NCBI GenBank assembly: GCA_002772535.1
Contig: PFDP01000012.1
Coordinates: 46,349-110,348, forward strand
Origin: Candidatus Peregrinibacteria bacterium CG10_big_fil_rev_8_21_14_0_10_36_19
GTDB taxonomy: Bacteria; Patescibacteriota; Gracilibacteria; UBA1369; LOWO2-01-FULL-3
Direction: 5' to 3'
Length of the DNA stretch: 64,000 bases
A program made the translations under genes and the position numbers. Below the pieces are notes generated by a model. It made no database searches. It was not told the DNA's origin and saw only the letters and a list, made by a program, of their open reading frames with translations. Of this stretch, positions 45,353 through 53,910 are shown one piece after another. Position 1 is the stretch's first letter, and each line of letters opens with the position of its first letter.

Positions 45353-46297
45353 ATGAGTACAAAAAGTAACGTTTTATCATCACTGTTTAGAGACATAGAA
45401 TCTGATATTGGAACTAGAGAAATGTCTTTGCTAATACTTAGAGCTCTTAAGGATTCTTTAAAGGCTCTTTCTGTAGAGAATATTGATGAATTTCTTTCTC
45501 AGATGAAGGAGCTAGCTGAAGATGTATCTAACACAGAGCCAAAGTTTGGAGTTTTAAACTATAACCTTTCTATACTTTTAGGAGTGATGGAAGACTGCAT
45601 GAAGTCAAAAAAATGTGATAGACATAAAATTGTAAAATGCTTGATAAATAAAATAGATGAAATTGTGAAATCTTGTCATGAAGAGAAAAATAATTTAATA
45701 GCAAATTCTGGACAAATAGACGTAGAAGGTAAAACAATTTTAATGCATGATCATAGTCATACCGTTTGGGATGTATTATGTAATTTAAAGAGGAGTGGGA
45801 AGCATTTTAAAGTTGTAATTGCTGAACAAGATTTTGACAAAACTCACAGCAATATTGAAAAAATGCATGCGGCTAATATCCCCTTCCAAGTTGTGCCATC
45901 TTATATGTTATCGCATATACATGAATCAATTGATATGGCGTTTTTTGGAGCAGTAACTTTAAAAGACACTATGCACTTTGTTATGGATCCAGGTTCATTT
46001 AGCGTTATATCTGAATTCCATGTTGATCAAGTTCCGGCATATGTATTTATTGAAACGAAAAAATTTAGTTTTTGGAAATCCAAAAAAAGAAGTGAAATTT
46101 TTATTCATCATCACAAGAGATCTCATCATAGCCAACCAATTGAGTATGACAGAATAAAATATTCTCATGATAGAGTGCCTGCACACTTCTTTACAAAGAT
46201 TGTTACTGACCAAGGAATTTATACTCCAAAAACACTCAAAGACTTCTTTGATAAGCGTTTAAGTAAGTTGGAAAGTGGTGCCGGGAGAGAGAATTGA
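45353..46297 (+). CDS. IF-2B-like protein with altered active-site motif
   Basis: A 314-residue protein. The N-terminal ~115 residues are helical; from ~125 it follows the eIF-2B alpha/ribose-1,5-bisphosphate isomerase fold: ILMHDHSHTVWDVLCNL, VVIAEQDFDKTH, the IPFQVVPSYMLSHIHESID segment, then FFGAVTLKDTMHFVMDPGS. Active enzymes have a G-A-D motif where this has GAV, so the usual catalytic Asp appears to be lost; the C-terminus is His/Lys-rich. It is cotranscribed with the permease upstream (1 nt gap) and could be a sensor or binding partner. The last 22 nt overlap the tRNA-Phe gene on the opposite strand. Confidence 0.7.
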   Translation: MSTKSNVLSSLFRDIESDIGTREMSLLILRALKDSLKALSVENIDEFLSQMKELAEDVSNTEPKFGVLNYNLSILLGVMEDCMKSKKCDRHKIVKCLINKIDEIVKSCHEEKNNLIANSGQIDVEGKTILMHDHSHTVWDVLCNLKRSGKHFKVVIAEQDFDKTHSNIEKMHAANIPFQVVPSYMLSHIHESIDMAFFGAVTLKDTMHFVMDPGSFSVISEFHVDQVPAYVFIETKKFSFWKSKKRSEIFIHHHKRSHHSQPIEYDRIKYSHDRVPAHFFTKIVTDQGIYTPKTLKDFFDKRLSKLESGAGREN

Positions 46298-46350
46298 ACT
46301 CTCGACACAAGGATTTTCAATCCTTTGCTCTACCACTGAGCTACCCCGGC
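46276..46350 (-). tRNA. tRNA-Phe (GAA), CCA encoded
   Basis: On the minus strand the gene reads from acceptor GCCGGGG through D-arm (TAGCTCAGTGGTAGAGC), anticodon stem AAGGA/TCCTT with loop TTGAAAA (anticodon GAA), T-arm GAGAG-TTCAATT-CTCTC, and 3' TCCCGGC-A followed by an encoded CCA. All stems close, with one G-U in the acceptor. Its 3' end overlaps the end of the convergent IF-2B-like gene by 22 nt. Confidence 0.97.
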
Positions 46351-46450
46351 CGAATGATTTTTACTTACGAGATTTTAAAGCTAATTACATTAAAAGGCAA
46401 ATGTTTCTTTTTACTGGAAATGAGTCTTTAGTATGAGTTATATTTAACTT

Positions 46451-47542
46451 ATGGTTGATAAAAAGAAACTTCAAAATTTGGCGAAAGTAATTGTTGGGTA
46501 TTCCATTGAAGCAAAGAAGGGCGAAAAAATTTTGATAAGGGGTTATGGGTTTGAGAGCTATCCTTTAGTGAGAGAAATTTATAGAGAGTGCATTAATGCT
46601 GGTGCACATGCTGATGCAAGATTCTCTGTAGAAGAAATGGGGAGAATTTTTTACGAAAATGCTAGTGATGAGCAACTCACGCATCTTACAGCTCTAGATA
46701 AAAAAATTGCTGAAAGTTATGATTCAATGATTCAGATAGTAGCTAAAGAAAATCCTTACGAAACAATAGATGTAGACCCTAAGAAAAAGCAGATTTCATA
46801 TAAAGCATCTAAACCATTATCAGATATATTGCACCAAAAGAAATGGTGTCTATTCTACTACCCTACTCAGGCATCAGCGATGTTTGCAAAAAGGCCACTT
46901 GAAGAATGGGAAGATTTTGTTTTTGATAGTTGTTTACTTGATTGGAAAAAAGTTGAAAAGATGGAAATGAAATTCATAGAAATAATGAAAAAAATTAAGG
47001 AGGTAAGAATTACAGGTGAAGAAACAGATTTAAAAGTTAAGATTGCAGGACAAAAATGGAGAGCATGTTGCGGAAAAAGAAACTTACCGGATGGAGAAAT
47101 TTTTACTGCTCCTATTAGGGATGGTGTTGATGGTTATATAAAATACAACGTTCCAACACATTATAGATCTCATGATTTTAATTATGTAAAACTTTGGATT
47201 GAAAAAGGAAAGGTAGTAAAAGAAGAATCGGATAATCAAAAAGCTCTTACAGAAACTCTAGATATGGACATGGGTTCTAGATATTTTGGTGAATTTGCAT
47301 TTGGTTTAAATAACAATATCAAGAAAGGTACAAGACAAATTATTTTTGATGAAAAGATGGGAAAAAGTTTACACATGGCACTGGGTCAATGTTACAAGGA
47401 GTGTCCAAACGGAAATGATTCTGTGAATCATTGGGATTTGATTTTTAAATTTAAGGAAGCTGGTGCAAAATTGTATTTTGATGAAAAATTAGTTTTCTCT
47501 GCTGGAAAGTGGGTAGATAAAAGATTCACCTTTTTGAATTAG
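46451..47542 (+). CDS. M29-family aminopeptidase
   Basis: A 363-residue metallopeptidase of the thermophilic aminopeptidase family (AmpS/AmpT). Metal ligands of the family are visible: Glu in NLPDGEIFTAP, Glu in FGEFAFGLN, His in LHMALGQCY and His/Asp in NHWDLIF. It removes N-terminal residues in the cytoplasm. A TATATT ending 6 nt before ATG suggests a leaderless message. No partner gene is evident. Confidence 0.9.
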   Translation: MVDKKKLQNLAKVIVGYSIEAKKGEKILIRGYGFESYPLVREIYRECINAGAHADARFSVEEMGRIFYENASDEQLTHLTALDKKIAESYDSMIQIVAKENPYETIDVDPKKKQISYKASKPLSDILHQKKWCLFYYPTQASAMFAKRPLEEWEDFVFDSCLLDWKKVEKMEMKFIEIMKKIKEVRITGEETDLKVKIAGQKWRACCGKRNLPDGEIFTAPIRDGVDGYIKYNVPTHYRSHDFNYVKLWIEKGKVVKEESDNQKALTETLDMDMGSRYFGEFAFGLNNNIKKGTRQIIFDEKMGKSLHMALGQCYKECPNGNDSVNHWDLIFKFKEAGAKLYFDEKLVFSAGKWVDKRFTFLN

Positions 47543-47588
47543 GAAAATGTGAGTATACTTCACTAGACTTATTCCTAAATAATAAATT

Positions 47589-48332
47589 ATGTCCAAACTA
47601 AAAAAAGATCAGGGTCTTATTGCTGCTATAATTTTTGCATCAGTGGTTGTATCTGCTTCACTAACATTCTTTGGAATGCAGCTTTATGGAGGCGGAGGTA
47701 ATTTGGAAGAAAAAATTCAAGATGGTATTGAGGCTTACGTACAAAAACAAGCACAACCTCAACAAAGACCTTCTGTAAATGCAGAAGATTTTGTAGATGA
47801 TGATGCCTTTATGGGTGATGCAAATGCACCTGTTACTATTGTAGAATTTTCTGATTTTCAGTGTCCATTCTGCAAAAGATTTGCAGATGGTGCTTTTGCT
47901 CAATTAAAGTCTGAATACATTGATACTGGAAAAGTTAAACTTGTATTTAGAGATTTTCCATTAAGTTTTCACCCTGCTGCCCTACCTGCTTCGTTAGCTG
48001 CAGAATGTGCGCGTGAACAAGGAGGAGATGAAGCATATTTCAAACTCCATGATTATATTTTTGCTAATCAAGATAGTATCCCTGGTAATTTAACAGAAGC
48101 CTCAGAATATTACGCTTCTGCCGTGAAGGGAATGGGAGTTAAAGACACTGCTACTTTCAAGGCCTGTGTGATTGATCAAAAATACCAAGCTGAAGTTGAA
48201 AAAGATCTACAAGATGGTCAAGAGGCTGGGATTTCTGGAACACCAGGATTCTTAATTGGTGAACAAATGGTAGAAGGTGCACAACCTTTTGAAGCATTTG
48301 CACAAGCAATAGAACAAGAATTAGCAAAATAG
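47589..48332 (+). CDS. membrane-anchored DsbA-like thiol oxidoreductase
   Basis: A 247-residue protein with an N-terminal membrane anchor (about 10-35) and a thioredoxin fold of the DsbA/BdbD type (Thioredoxin_4). Active site FSDFQCPFCKRF with CPFC near residue 95; cis-Pro region ISGTPGFLIG. It should act outside the membrane, forming or isomerising disulfides in exported proteins such as the Cys-containing lipoproteins and protease of this window. The next gene encodes a membrane protein with two CxxC motifs that could be its redox partner. Confidence 0.92.
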   Translation: MSKLKKDQGLIAAIIFASVVVSASLTFFGMQLYGGGGNLEEKIQDGIEAYVQKQAQPQQRPSVNAEDFVDDDAFMGDANAPVTIVEFSDFQCPFCKRFADGAFAQLKSEYIDTGKVKLVFRDFPLSFHPAALPASLAAECAREQGGDEAYFKLHDYIFANQDSIPGNLTEASEYYASAVKGMGVKDTATFKACVIDQKYQAEVEKDLQDGQEAGISGTPGFLIGEQMVEGAQPFEAFAQAIEQELAK

Positions 48333-48411
48333 TTGATTGACTAAAAAAATAGTTTAAATTGAGTCTCGTTGAGGCTGGATTTTTGGAGGAATAAAGTGAT
48401 AAACTTTTTTC

Positions 48412-48873
48412 ATGAACCTAGCAATTTTTTCGTTATTAAAGAAAACTTCATATTTGTTTGTAGCACTTGGCGTGACATTTTTAATGTTTGATTTGGCATA
48501 CTATGTAATGACAACGCTTCCTGGAAGTAGGAACGAAATGTGCGTAATTGGTGCTGGATTTACTACTCTAAATATAGTTTTTAGTGTGGTGATGAGTTTT
48601 TTAAGTGCCCTTCTCACAGTAGGTATTTTGGAAGTCGGCATGAGTAAGAGAAGCGTTTCTACATCGGGACTTGGTGTTTTACTTGGAAGCTTAACTGTTT
48701 TTTGTACGGCTTGTACTCTACCAGTAATTTCACTGTTTGGATTTTCCTTAAGCCTACTTTTTTTTACAACTTATGCAGATATACTAAAAGTTGTAAGTAT
48801 GGTTTTGATTTTCATCGCCCTTTATATTGTAAATGGGCAAGTTCAAAATAAATGTAATATTTGTGTAAACTAA
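48412..48873 (+). CDS. four-helix membrane protein with two CxxC motifs
   Basis: A 153-residue membrane protein with four hydrophobic segments. It has CTAC in FCTACTLPVISLFG at the start of the third or fourth helix, CNIC at the very C-terminus, and one more Cys (EMCVIGAG) in a loop. Pairs of cysteines in this arrangement recall membrane thiol oxidoreductases (VKOR or DsbB), but the sequence matches neither well. It lies between a DsbA-like gene and a peroxiredoxin gene. Role as a DsbA re-oxidant is inference. Confidence 0.7.
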   Translation: MNLAIFSLLKKTSYLFVALGVTFLMFDLAYYVMTTLPGSRNEMCVIGAGFTTLNIVFSVVMSFLSALLTVGILEVGMSKRSVSTSGLGVLLGSLTVFCTACTLPVISLFGFSLSLLFFTTYADILKVVSMVLIFIALYIVNGQVQNKCNICVN

Positions 48874-48878
48874 ACTTT

Positions 48879-49319
48879 ATGAAAGCTCCAAATTTTAATC
48901 TTCTAGATCAAGATGGCAAAATGCACAACTTAAGCGATTATAAAGGTAAAAAGGTTTTACTTTATTTTTACCCTAAAGATATGACATCTGGTTGTACGGT
49001 TGAGGCACAGAGTTTTAGAGATAATTTGGATGAGTTAAAGAGCCGTGGAGTAGTTGTATTTGGTGTGAGTAAGGATGATGTAAAATCACACAAAAAATTT
49101 TGTGAGAAGGAGAGTTTGAACTTTGATCTACTTTCTGATGAAAGTACCGAAGTTTGTATGGCTTATGGGGTTTGGGTGGAAAAATCTATGTATGGGAAAA
49201 AGTATATGGGTATACAGAGAGAATCATTTTTAATCGATGAAAATGGGGAGATAATTAAGCATTACGAAAAAGTTAAGCCGGAAGAGCATGTTGCCGAAAT
49301 ATTAGCCGACTTAAATTAA
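48879..49319 (+). CDS. bcp: thioredoxin-dependent peroxiredoxin, Bcp/PrxQ type
   Basis: Reduces peroxides using a peroxidatic Cys in DMTSGCTVEAQSFRD (about residue 39). KAPNFNLLDQDG and LLYFYPKDMTSGC are family signatures. The usual PrxQ resolving Cys five residues after the first is replaced (CTVEAQ instead of CTxEAC), so it may be a one-Cys type or use another Cys such as FCEKE. Start set at ATG 48879; an upstream in-frame ATG at 48861 overlaps the previous gene and adds a poor N-terminus. Length 146 is typical. Confidence 0.9.
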   Translation: MKAPNFNLLDQDGKMHNLSDYKGKKVLLYFYPKDMTSGCTVEAQSFRDNLDELKSRGVVVFGVSKDDVKSHKKFCEKESLNFDLLSDESTEVCMAYGVWVEKSMYGKKYMGIQRESFLIDENGEIIKHYEKVKPEEHVAEILADLN

Positions 49320-49855
49320 AAAGTTTCTCTTTCTCTTGAGTAAAAATGGAAGCTAAATTCTGTTCCGTTTTCCTCTTTTGTACCAAGATTTTCTGGTGGG
49401 TTTGTGTAGTATTCGGAAAAGTCTGGAAAAACTGTATCGCAATCATAAGAATTGTGAATTTTTGTAAGGTAAAGTCCGTTCGAAATTGGCAGTGCTAGCT
49501 CGTAGATTTGGGCGCCGCCGATTATGAAGATGTCGCCTATTTTTTCGTCGAGGTCGGCTTTGCGTAGGGCTTCGCCGAGGGAATAGCAAACGGCGGCGCC
49601 TTCGGCATTGTAATCTGGATTGTGTGTTAGAACTACATTCTCGCGGTCTTGAAGAGGGCGGAATTTTGGATCTATGGATTCCCATGTAGTACGACCCATA
49701 ATAACCATGTTTTTAGTGTCGAACTCCATTGTTTCTGAAGTTGTGTCACGGAAAAACTCCATCTCTTTTTTGAAGTGCCATGGCATTTTGCCTTCCTTTC
49801 CAATACCGTTATTTTCGTCAACGGCTACTATGAGGTAAACATTTTTTTCTGTCAT
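49316..49855 (-). CDS. folA: dihydrofolate reductase
   Basis: NADPH-dependent reduction of dihydrofolate, regenerating the cofactor used by the adjacent thymidylate synthase. [21 protein letters not shown] at the start, MGRTTWESI, and [13 protein letters not shown] are diagnostic. 179 residues, normal. Overlaps thyA by 4 nt, giving a dcd-thyA-folA order. Confidence 0.95.
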   Translation of the reverse strand: MTEKNVYLIVAVDENNGIGKEGKMPWHFKKEMEFFRDTTSETMEFDTKNMVIMGRTTWESIDPKFRPLQDRENVVLTHNPDYNAEGAAVCYSLGEALRKADLDEKIGDIFIIGGAQIYELALPISNGLYLTKIHNSYDCDTVFPDFSEYYTNPPENLGTKEENGTEFSFHFYSRERETF

Positions 49856-50664
49856 ACTGCGACTGGGAATTTAATAAATTTATCGTGTTCGTATCCTATC
49901 AGGTTAAAGTCCTCAAATTCAAGATCCCAAAATGATTTATTGGCAATTTGTAGTTGCGGTAATTTTTTTGGAGTGCGCTCTAGCTGATCTTTTAAACCTT
50001 CTATGTGATTTGAGTAAATGTGGGCGTCCCCCATTGTGTGAACAAAATATCTAGGAGTTAGTCCGCATTCTTGGGCAACCATCATTAGGAGAGTTGCGTA
50101 GCTGGCAATGTTGTATGGAACTCCGAGGGCGATGTCTGCGCTGCGTTGGTAAAGCTGAAGGTCTAGGTGGCCGTTAATGACGTAGAATTGAAAAAATGCA
50201 TGACAAGGTGGCAGAGCCATATCATCTATGTCTGCGACGTTCCAAGCGTTTACTATGATGCGACGAGAGTCGGGATTTTTCTTGATAGTATCGATAGCAT
50301 TTTGAATTTGATCGATATGACTTTGTTCAATTGAACCATCAGACTTTGGTGTGATTTTGCGCCACTTGCGCCATTGGAAACCGTAGATTGGGCCAAGCTC
50401 ACCTTTTTCATCAGCCCAGGCGTCCCAGATTGGAGTGTGCTGTGTGAGGTTGTCGTTAATATTTGTAGAACCTTTGAGAAACCAAAGTAGCTCACGCAAG
50501 ATAGCGTCGAAACTTACTTTTTTTGTTGTAACCATTGGAAAACCTTCTCGGAGGTCGTAGCGTTTTTGCATGCCAAAAACTGAAATAGTACCTGTTCCTG
50601 TACGATCAGTTTTTGTTTCTCCGTTTTCTAAAACATACTTAACAAGCTCAAGATACTGCTTCAT
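49852..50664 (-). CDS. thyA: thymidylate synthase ThyA
   Basis: Methylates dUMP to dTMP with methylene-tetrahydrofolate. Catalytic Cys in [13 protein letters not shown] (about residue 152), with [21 protein letters not shown] near the N-terminus and [15 protein letters not shown]. 270 residues. The start overlaps dcd by 17 nt, showing one transcription and translation unit for dTMP supply. Confidence 0.97.
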   Translation of the reverse strand: MKQYLELVKYVLENGETKTDRTGTGTISVFGMQKRYDLREGFPMVTTKKVSFDAILRELLWFLKGSTNINDNLTQHTPIWDAWADEKGELGPIYGFQWRKWRKITPKSDGSIEQSHIDQIQNAIDTIKKNPDSRRIIVNAWNVADIDDMALPPCHAFFQFYVINGHLDLQLYQRSADIALGVPYNIASYATLLMMVAQECGLTPRYFVHTMGDAHIYSNHIEGLKDQLERTPKKLPQLQIANKSFWDLEFEDFNLIGYEHDKFIKFPVAV

Positions 50665-51232
50665 TTTCTTTTGATGTTACGGAATCAATACCAACATGCA
50701 CACGGTCTGTATCTTGGTGAACACGGCTTCCAACTGTAACAGATTGTCCTTGATATTTACCTGCGTAAGGAGTTTCCGCTTTTTGATCCATTTTACAGAA
50801 AACTAATTGGCAAATACGCTTTCCAGCCTCTAATTTAATTGGCAATGAACTAGCATTATAAAGCTCAAGAGTGATTCTTCCTTTAAATCCTGGATCAACC
50901 CATCCAGCATTTTGAATGAAAAGACCAATTCTTCCAATTGAACTGCGACCTTCAACAAAGGCTGTAAGATCATCCGGAAGTTCTACATATTCTTGAGTTG
51001 TTGCCAACAAAAAAGAGTGCGGTGGAATTACGATGCTTTCATTTATAATTTCACGATATTGAATTTCCTCCCCAAGAGTAATTACATGCATATGATTCTC
51101 CTCAACTACTAGGAAATGATTTCCTAAACGGCAGTCTATTGAAGCGGGTTGTATAGATTTTTCGTCTATTGGCTCACATACAAGTGAACCTTCTTTGATC
51201 ATGTTTTTTAGCGTTGTGTCTGAAAGAATCAT
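50648..51232 (-). CDS. dcd: dCTP deaminase
   Basis: Produces dUTP (or dUMP if bifunctional) from dCTP, feeding ThyA. Signatures: [36 protein letters not shown] and [10 protein letters not shown]. Length 194 matches Dcd. No separate dut gene is next to it, so a bifunctional dCTP deaminase/dUTPase is possible but not provable from motif reading. Confidence 0.94.
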   Translation of the reverse strand: MILSDTTLKNMIKEGSLVCEPIDEKSIQPASIDCRLGNHFLVVEENHMHVITLGEEIQYREIINESIVIPPHSFLLATTQEYVELPDDLTAFVEGRSSIGRIGLFIQNAGWVDPGFKGRITLELYNASSLPIKLEAGKRICQLVFCKMDQKAETPYAGKYQGQSVTVGSRVHQDTDRVHVGIDSVTSKENEAVS

Positions 51233-51291
51233 AGGTAGTTGTTTTAAAATTGCTATATTATTTGTAGACTATTGACGAAATAAAATCAATT

Positions 51292-51319
51292 GTTAAGATA
51301 GGGGTCAATATTTTATAAA
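51292..51319 (+). promoter_or_regulatory. promoter of the 68-residue hypothetical protein
   Basis: TTGTTA (51292-51297), 16 bp, TATAAA (51314-51319), 11 nt before ATG 51331. No Shine-Dalgarno. Confidence 0.55.
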
Positions 51320-51330
51320 CACATATTTTT

Positions 51331-51537
51331 ATGTCGAAAGATAAAGAAACAGGATGGTCCACTGGTGGTGATTTAGAAATGGACACTTATGGTGGTCGTG
51401 ACTTAAGTCAAGTACCACTGGAAGCTAGATTTGATTATCCTAGAGAATGGAATTCAGACGATATATTTGTACCTCCTGCTAGAATTACAGATGTAAAAGA
51501 TCAAGTTGCAGATGTATTAGAAGGTGAAAATCAATAA
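51331..51537 (+). CDS. small hypothetical protein
   Basis: A 68-residue acidic, soluble protein rich in Asp and Gly with no Cys and no hydrophobic segment. Has its own promoter and ends overlapping convergent ispG by 7 nt. No family recognised. Confidence 0.6.
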   Translation: MSKDKETGWSTGGDLEMDTYGGRDLSQVPLEARFDYPREWNSDDIFVPPARITDVKDQVADVLEGENQ

Positions 51538-52748
51538 TTTTCCTTTATAAAGTCTTCAAGAATTTCAATAAACTCATTTGAGATGTTTGAACCTTGGAGG
51601 CTTTTTAGGTATTCCCCTTTTATGTAAACTGGGGCTACTGGTTTTTCCATTTTGCCAGGGAGAGATATTGCGATGTCTGAATGTTTAGACTCACCAGGCC
51701 CATTTACCACACAACCCATAACGGCAATTTTGAGATCTTCTACTCCTGGGTATTTTGTTTTCCAATCTTTCATTTTTTCGGTGATATGGAAATTTACTTC
51801 TTGAGCAAGTTCTTGAAAGAAATGGCTACCGGTGCGTCCACAACCGGGGCAAGATGTAACTTTTGGTTGGAAATTTTTGTAGCCTAGAGCTTGTAATAAA
51901 GTTTTGCAGGCTTCTACTTCTTTTGTGCGGGGTTCTTCAGGTGTTGGCGTAAGTGAGATGCGAATGGTATCTCCGATGCCTTGGTTTAGGAGTATTGAGA
52001 GGGCGGCGGATGATGAGATTAAGCCTTGCATACCAGAACCGGCCTCAGTGAGGCCAAGGTGTAGAGCGTAGAAGTGTTTAGATTTGCTCATGCGAGCCGC
52101 TAATTTTTCGTATGCTTCAATTACATCTGGAACTACAGACATTTTAACGCTTAACACTATTTGATTTTGTGGTAGTCCTAACTCTTCCGCCAGTTCTGCT
52201 GACTTTAGGGCGCTTTCTACTACAGCATCAATAATAACTTCACGGTCTTCGCGGGGCGAAACGAGCGAGGCGTTTTTTTCCATGAAATGGGTGAGGAGAT
52301 CTTGATCGAGTGAGCCCCAATTTACTCCTATGCGGACCGGTTTGTTGTTTGCTACTGCTACCTTTATAAAGGCTTCAAAATTTTTGTCGCGTTTGTCTCC
52401 CTTGCCAACGTTTCCTGGGTTGATGCGGTATTTGTCTAGAGCTTTTGCCATTTCTGGAAATTCTGTGAGGAGCTCATGTCCGTTGAAATGAAAATCTCCT
52501 ACGAGTGGTAGATGTTTGTAGCCGCTGCGGTCTAGAAGTTCTCTGATTTTTGGGACTTGGGCGGCTGCCAGATTTGTATTTACTGTAATGCGAACAAGCT
52601 GAGATCCCGCTTCTGCTAATTCTATGCATTGTTTGGCTGTGGCTTTTGGATCTGAAGTGTCGGTGTTTGTCATTGATTGGATAACAATTGGATTATTGTT
52701 ACCCATCTTGAGATCACGGATTTGTACTTCTGGTGTTTTGATCCTCAT
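51531..52748 (-). CDS. ispG: 4-hydroxy-3-methylbut-2-enyl diphosphate synthase
   Basis: [4Fe-4S] enzyme of the MEP isoprenoid pathway (GcpE). N-terminal TIM barrel with IQSMTNTDTSDPKAT and GVNWGSLD; cluster ligands in TSCPGCGRTG and GCVVNGPGESK. 405 residues, bacterial short form. It closes the leftward glutathione/glutaredoxin/Fe-S operon, 1 nt after the IscA-like gene, consistent with being a cluster client of that machinery. Confidence 0.95.
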   Translation of the reverse strand: MRIKTPEVQIRDLKMGNNNPIVIQSMTNTDTSDPKATAKQCIELAEAGSQLVRITVNTNLAAAQVPKIRELLDRSGYKHLPLVGDFHFNGHELLTEFPEMAKALDKYRINPGNVGKGDKRDKNFEAFIKVAVANNKPVRIGVNWGSLDQDLLTHFMEKNASLVSPREDREVIIDAVVESALKSAELAEELGLPQNQIVLSVKMSVVPDVIEAYEKLAARMSKSKHFYALHLGLTEAGSGMQGLISSSAALSILLNQGIGDTIRISLTPTPEEPRTKEVEACKTLLQALGYKNFQPKVTSCPGCGRTGSHFFQELAQEVNFHITEKMKDWKTKYPGVEDLKIAVMGCVVNGPGESKHSDIAISLPGKMEKPVAPVYIKGEYLKSLQGSNISNEFIEILEDFIKENY

Positions 52749-52749
52749 G

Positions 52750-53352
52750 TTAAAAAGCTATTGATGTACCACAACTACAGGCGCGCTTTTTGTTGGGATT
52801 GATAATAGTAAGACCGCTTTCATGGAGACCAAGCTTGAATTCTACAACTGAGCCATAGCTGCGGGAGAATGTAAAATCGTTCATGAATATGCTTAGCTTT
52901 TCTGTGAGTTTATATACTTTTTCGTCTGCTTGTGGGGAGGGAGTGAAATCATAATCGTACTTGAATCCTGAGCATCCACCGGCAGAAAGGCGGATTTGAA
53001 GACCAGAATTTTCTGATAAAGATTCGAGGTTTTTAACAGCTGTTTCCGTAAACATTAATCCAGCTACTTTGTAATAGATTTTATTACCTTCAGTAATTTT
53101 TTGAGGGCTTTGGTCTTTTTTGCTAGGTATGTGTGCTTCAACTTCAATTTGTTTTAGCTTGTTTAGGTGAGTAAGGATTTTTTGGGTTTTTTGAGACTCT
53201 AATTTGTGGTGAGCGAAGAGCTCCTTTAGAGTTCTTTCTGTTCTGGCGTCGCAGCCTGTTACTTTTAGTCCGGAGTTTTCTAAAATAACCACACTGTCTG
53301 GTGTGAGTTCAAAAAGCTGAGATATTTTAAAATCCTCCGTTATTTGTTGCAT
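52750..53352 (-). CDS. DUF1858-like domain fused to A-type Fe-S carrier (IscA/ErpA-like)
   Basis: A 200-residue two-domain protein. Residues ~1-65 resemble DUF1858/ScdA-N (ISQLFELTPDSVVILENSGL, GCDARTERTLKEL). Residues ~95-200 are an A-type carrier with the first Cys in SAGGCSGFKYDYDF and the terminal pair ACSCGTS, giving the three ligand cysteines. A-type carriers hand Fe-S clusters to apo-enzymes. It overlaps the CGFS glutaredoxin gene by 13 nt and precedes ispG by 1 nt. Confidence 0.88.
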   Translation of the reverse strand: MQQITEDFKISQLFELTPDSVVILENSGLKVTGCDARTERTLKELFAHHKLESQKTQKILTHLNKLKQIEVEAHIPSKKDQSPQKITEGNKIYYKVAGLMFTETAVKNLESLSENSGLQIRLSAGGCSGFKYDYDFTPSPQADEKVYKLTEKLSIFMNDFTFSRSYGSVVEFKLGLHESGLTIINPNKKRACSCGTSIAF

Positions 53353-53654
53353 AGCAATTCCTTTAATTCTCCGCTTTGGAACATTTCAGTAACTATGTCG
53401 CACCCACCTACTAACTCTCCATTGTGGTAAAGTTGTGGGAAGGTTGGCCAATTTGAATATTCTTTTAAACCTTGGCGAACTTCTTCATCTTCAAGAATGT
53501 CGAATGTAGTGAATTTCACGCCTAAGTGATTAAGTACATCTACCACTTGTGCCGAGAATCCGCATTTTGCGAGATATTTATCTCCTTTCATAAAAAGTAC
53601 GGTTTCGCTTTGATTAATCAAAGATTCTAAATGTTTTTTAAATTCTTCTGTCAT
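53340..53654 (-). CDS. grxD: monothiol glutaredoxin, CGFS type
   Basis: A 104-residue Grx4-type protein with KCGFSAQVV active site near residue 31, WPTFPQLY (cis-Pro) and GGCDIVTEM for glutathione binding. CGFS glutaredoxins bind a [2Fe-2S] cluster with glutathione and pair with BolA; here bolA overlaps by 4 nt and an A-type carrier by 13 nt. Confidence 0.95.
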   Translation of the reverse strand: MTEEFKKHLESLINQSETVLFMKGDKYLAKCGFSAQVVDVLNHLGVKFTTFDILEDEEVRQGLKEYSNWPTFPQLYHNGELVGGCDIVTEMFQSGELKELLCNK

Positions 53655-53884
53655 AGTGTTTTAAGTTCAAGTCTTACTGCGTGCATATGGTCTTTTTTCA
53701 TAAGATCACTTAAGGCTCCATATACTAAACGGCTTTGCTCCAAGCGATTTTTTCCTTTAAAGATACTTGAGGCAACTGTAACCAAATAATGACGACCATC
53801 ACCTCTTTCATCTATCACCTCTATTAAGGCTTCATTTCCGAAAACCTCTTTAAGAGCTTTATTGGCTTGTTCTTGCACGTTCAT
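53651..53884 (-). CDS. bolA: BolA family protein
   Basis: A 77-residue BolA protein: DGRHYLVTVASSIFKGKNRLEQSRLVY is cut here to its key parts, HYLVTVAS and the KNRLEQSRLVY helix, plus HAVRLEL near the end. BolA forms [2Fe-2S]-bridged complexes with CGFS glutaredoxins, and the grxD gene overlaps its stop. Start set at ATG 53884 (MNVQEQANKAL); a TATATT lies 8 nt upstream, so it may also have its own leaderless start inside the operon. Confidence 0.92.
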   Translation of the reverse strand: MNVQEQANKALKEVFGNEALIEVIDERGDGRHYLVTVASSIFKGKNRLEQSRLVYGALSDLMKKDHMHAVRLELKTL

Positions 53885-53910
53885 GGTAATTGAATATAGC
53901 ACTTGTGACC

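Noticed and set aside
45353-46297. Active ribose-1,5-bisphosphate isomerase of the CPR AMP/RuBisCO pathway
   Set aside because: The GAD motif carrying the catalytic Asp is not present, and no RuBisCO or AMP phosphorylase gene is in the window.
48412-48873. VKOR homologue
   Set aside because: It has a CxxC in a membrane helix and a size like VKOR, but the loop Cys pair and conserved Ser/Thr pattern are not found; kept only as an unclassified CxxC membrane protein.
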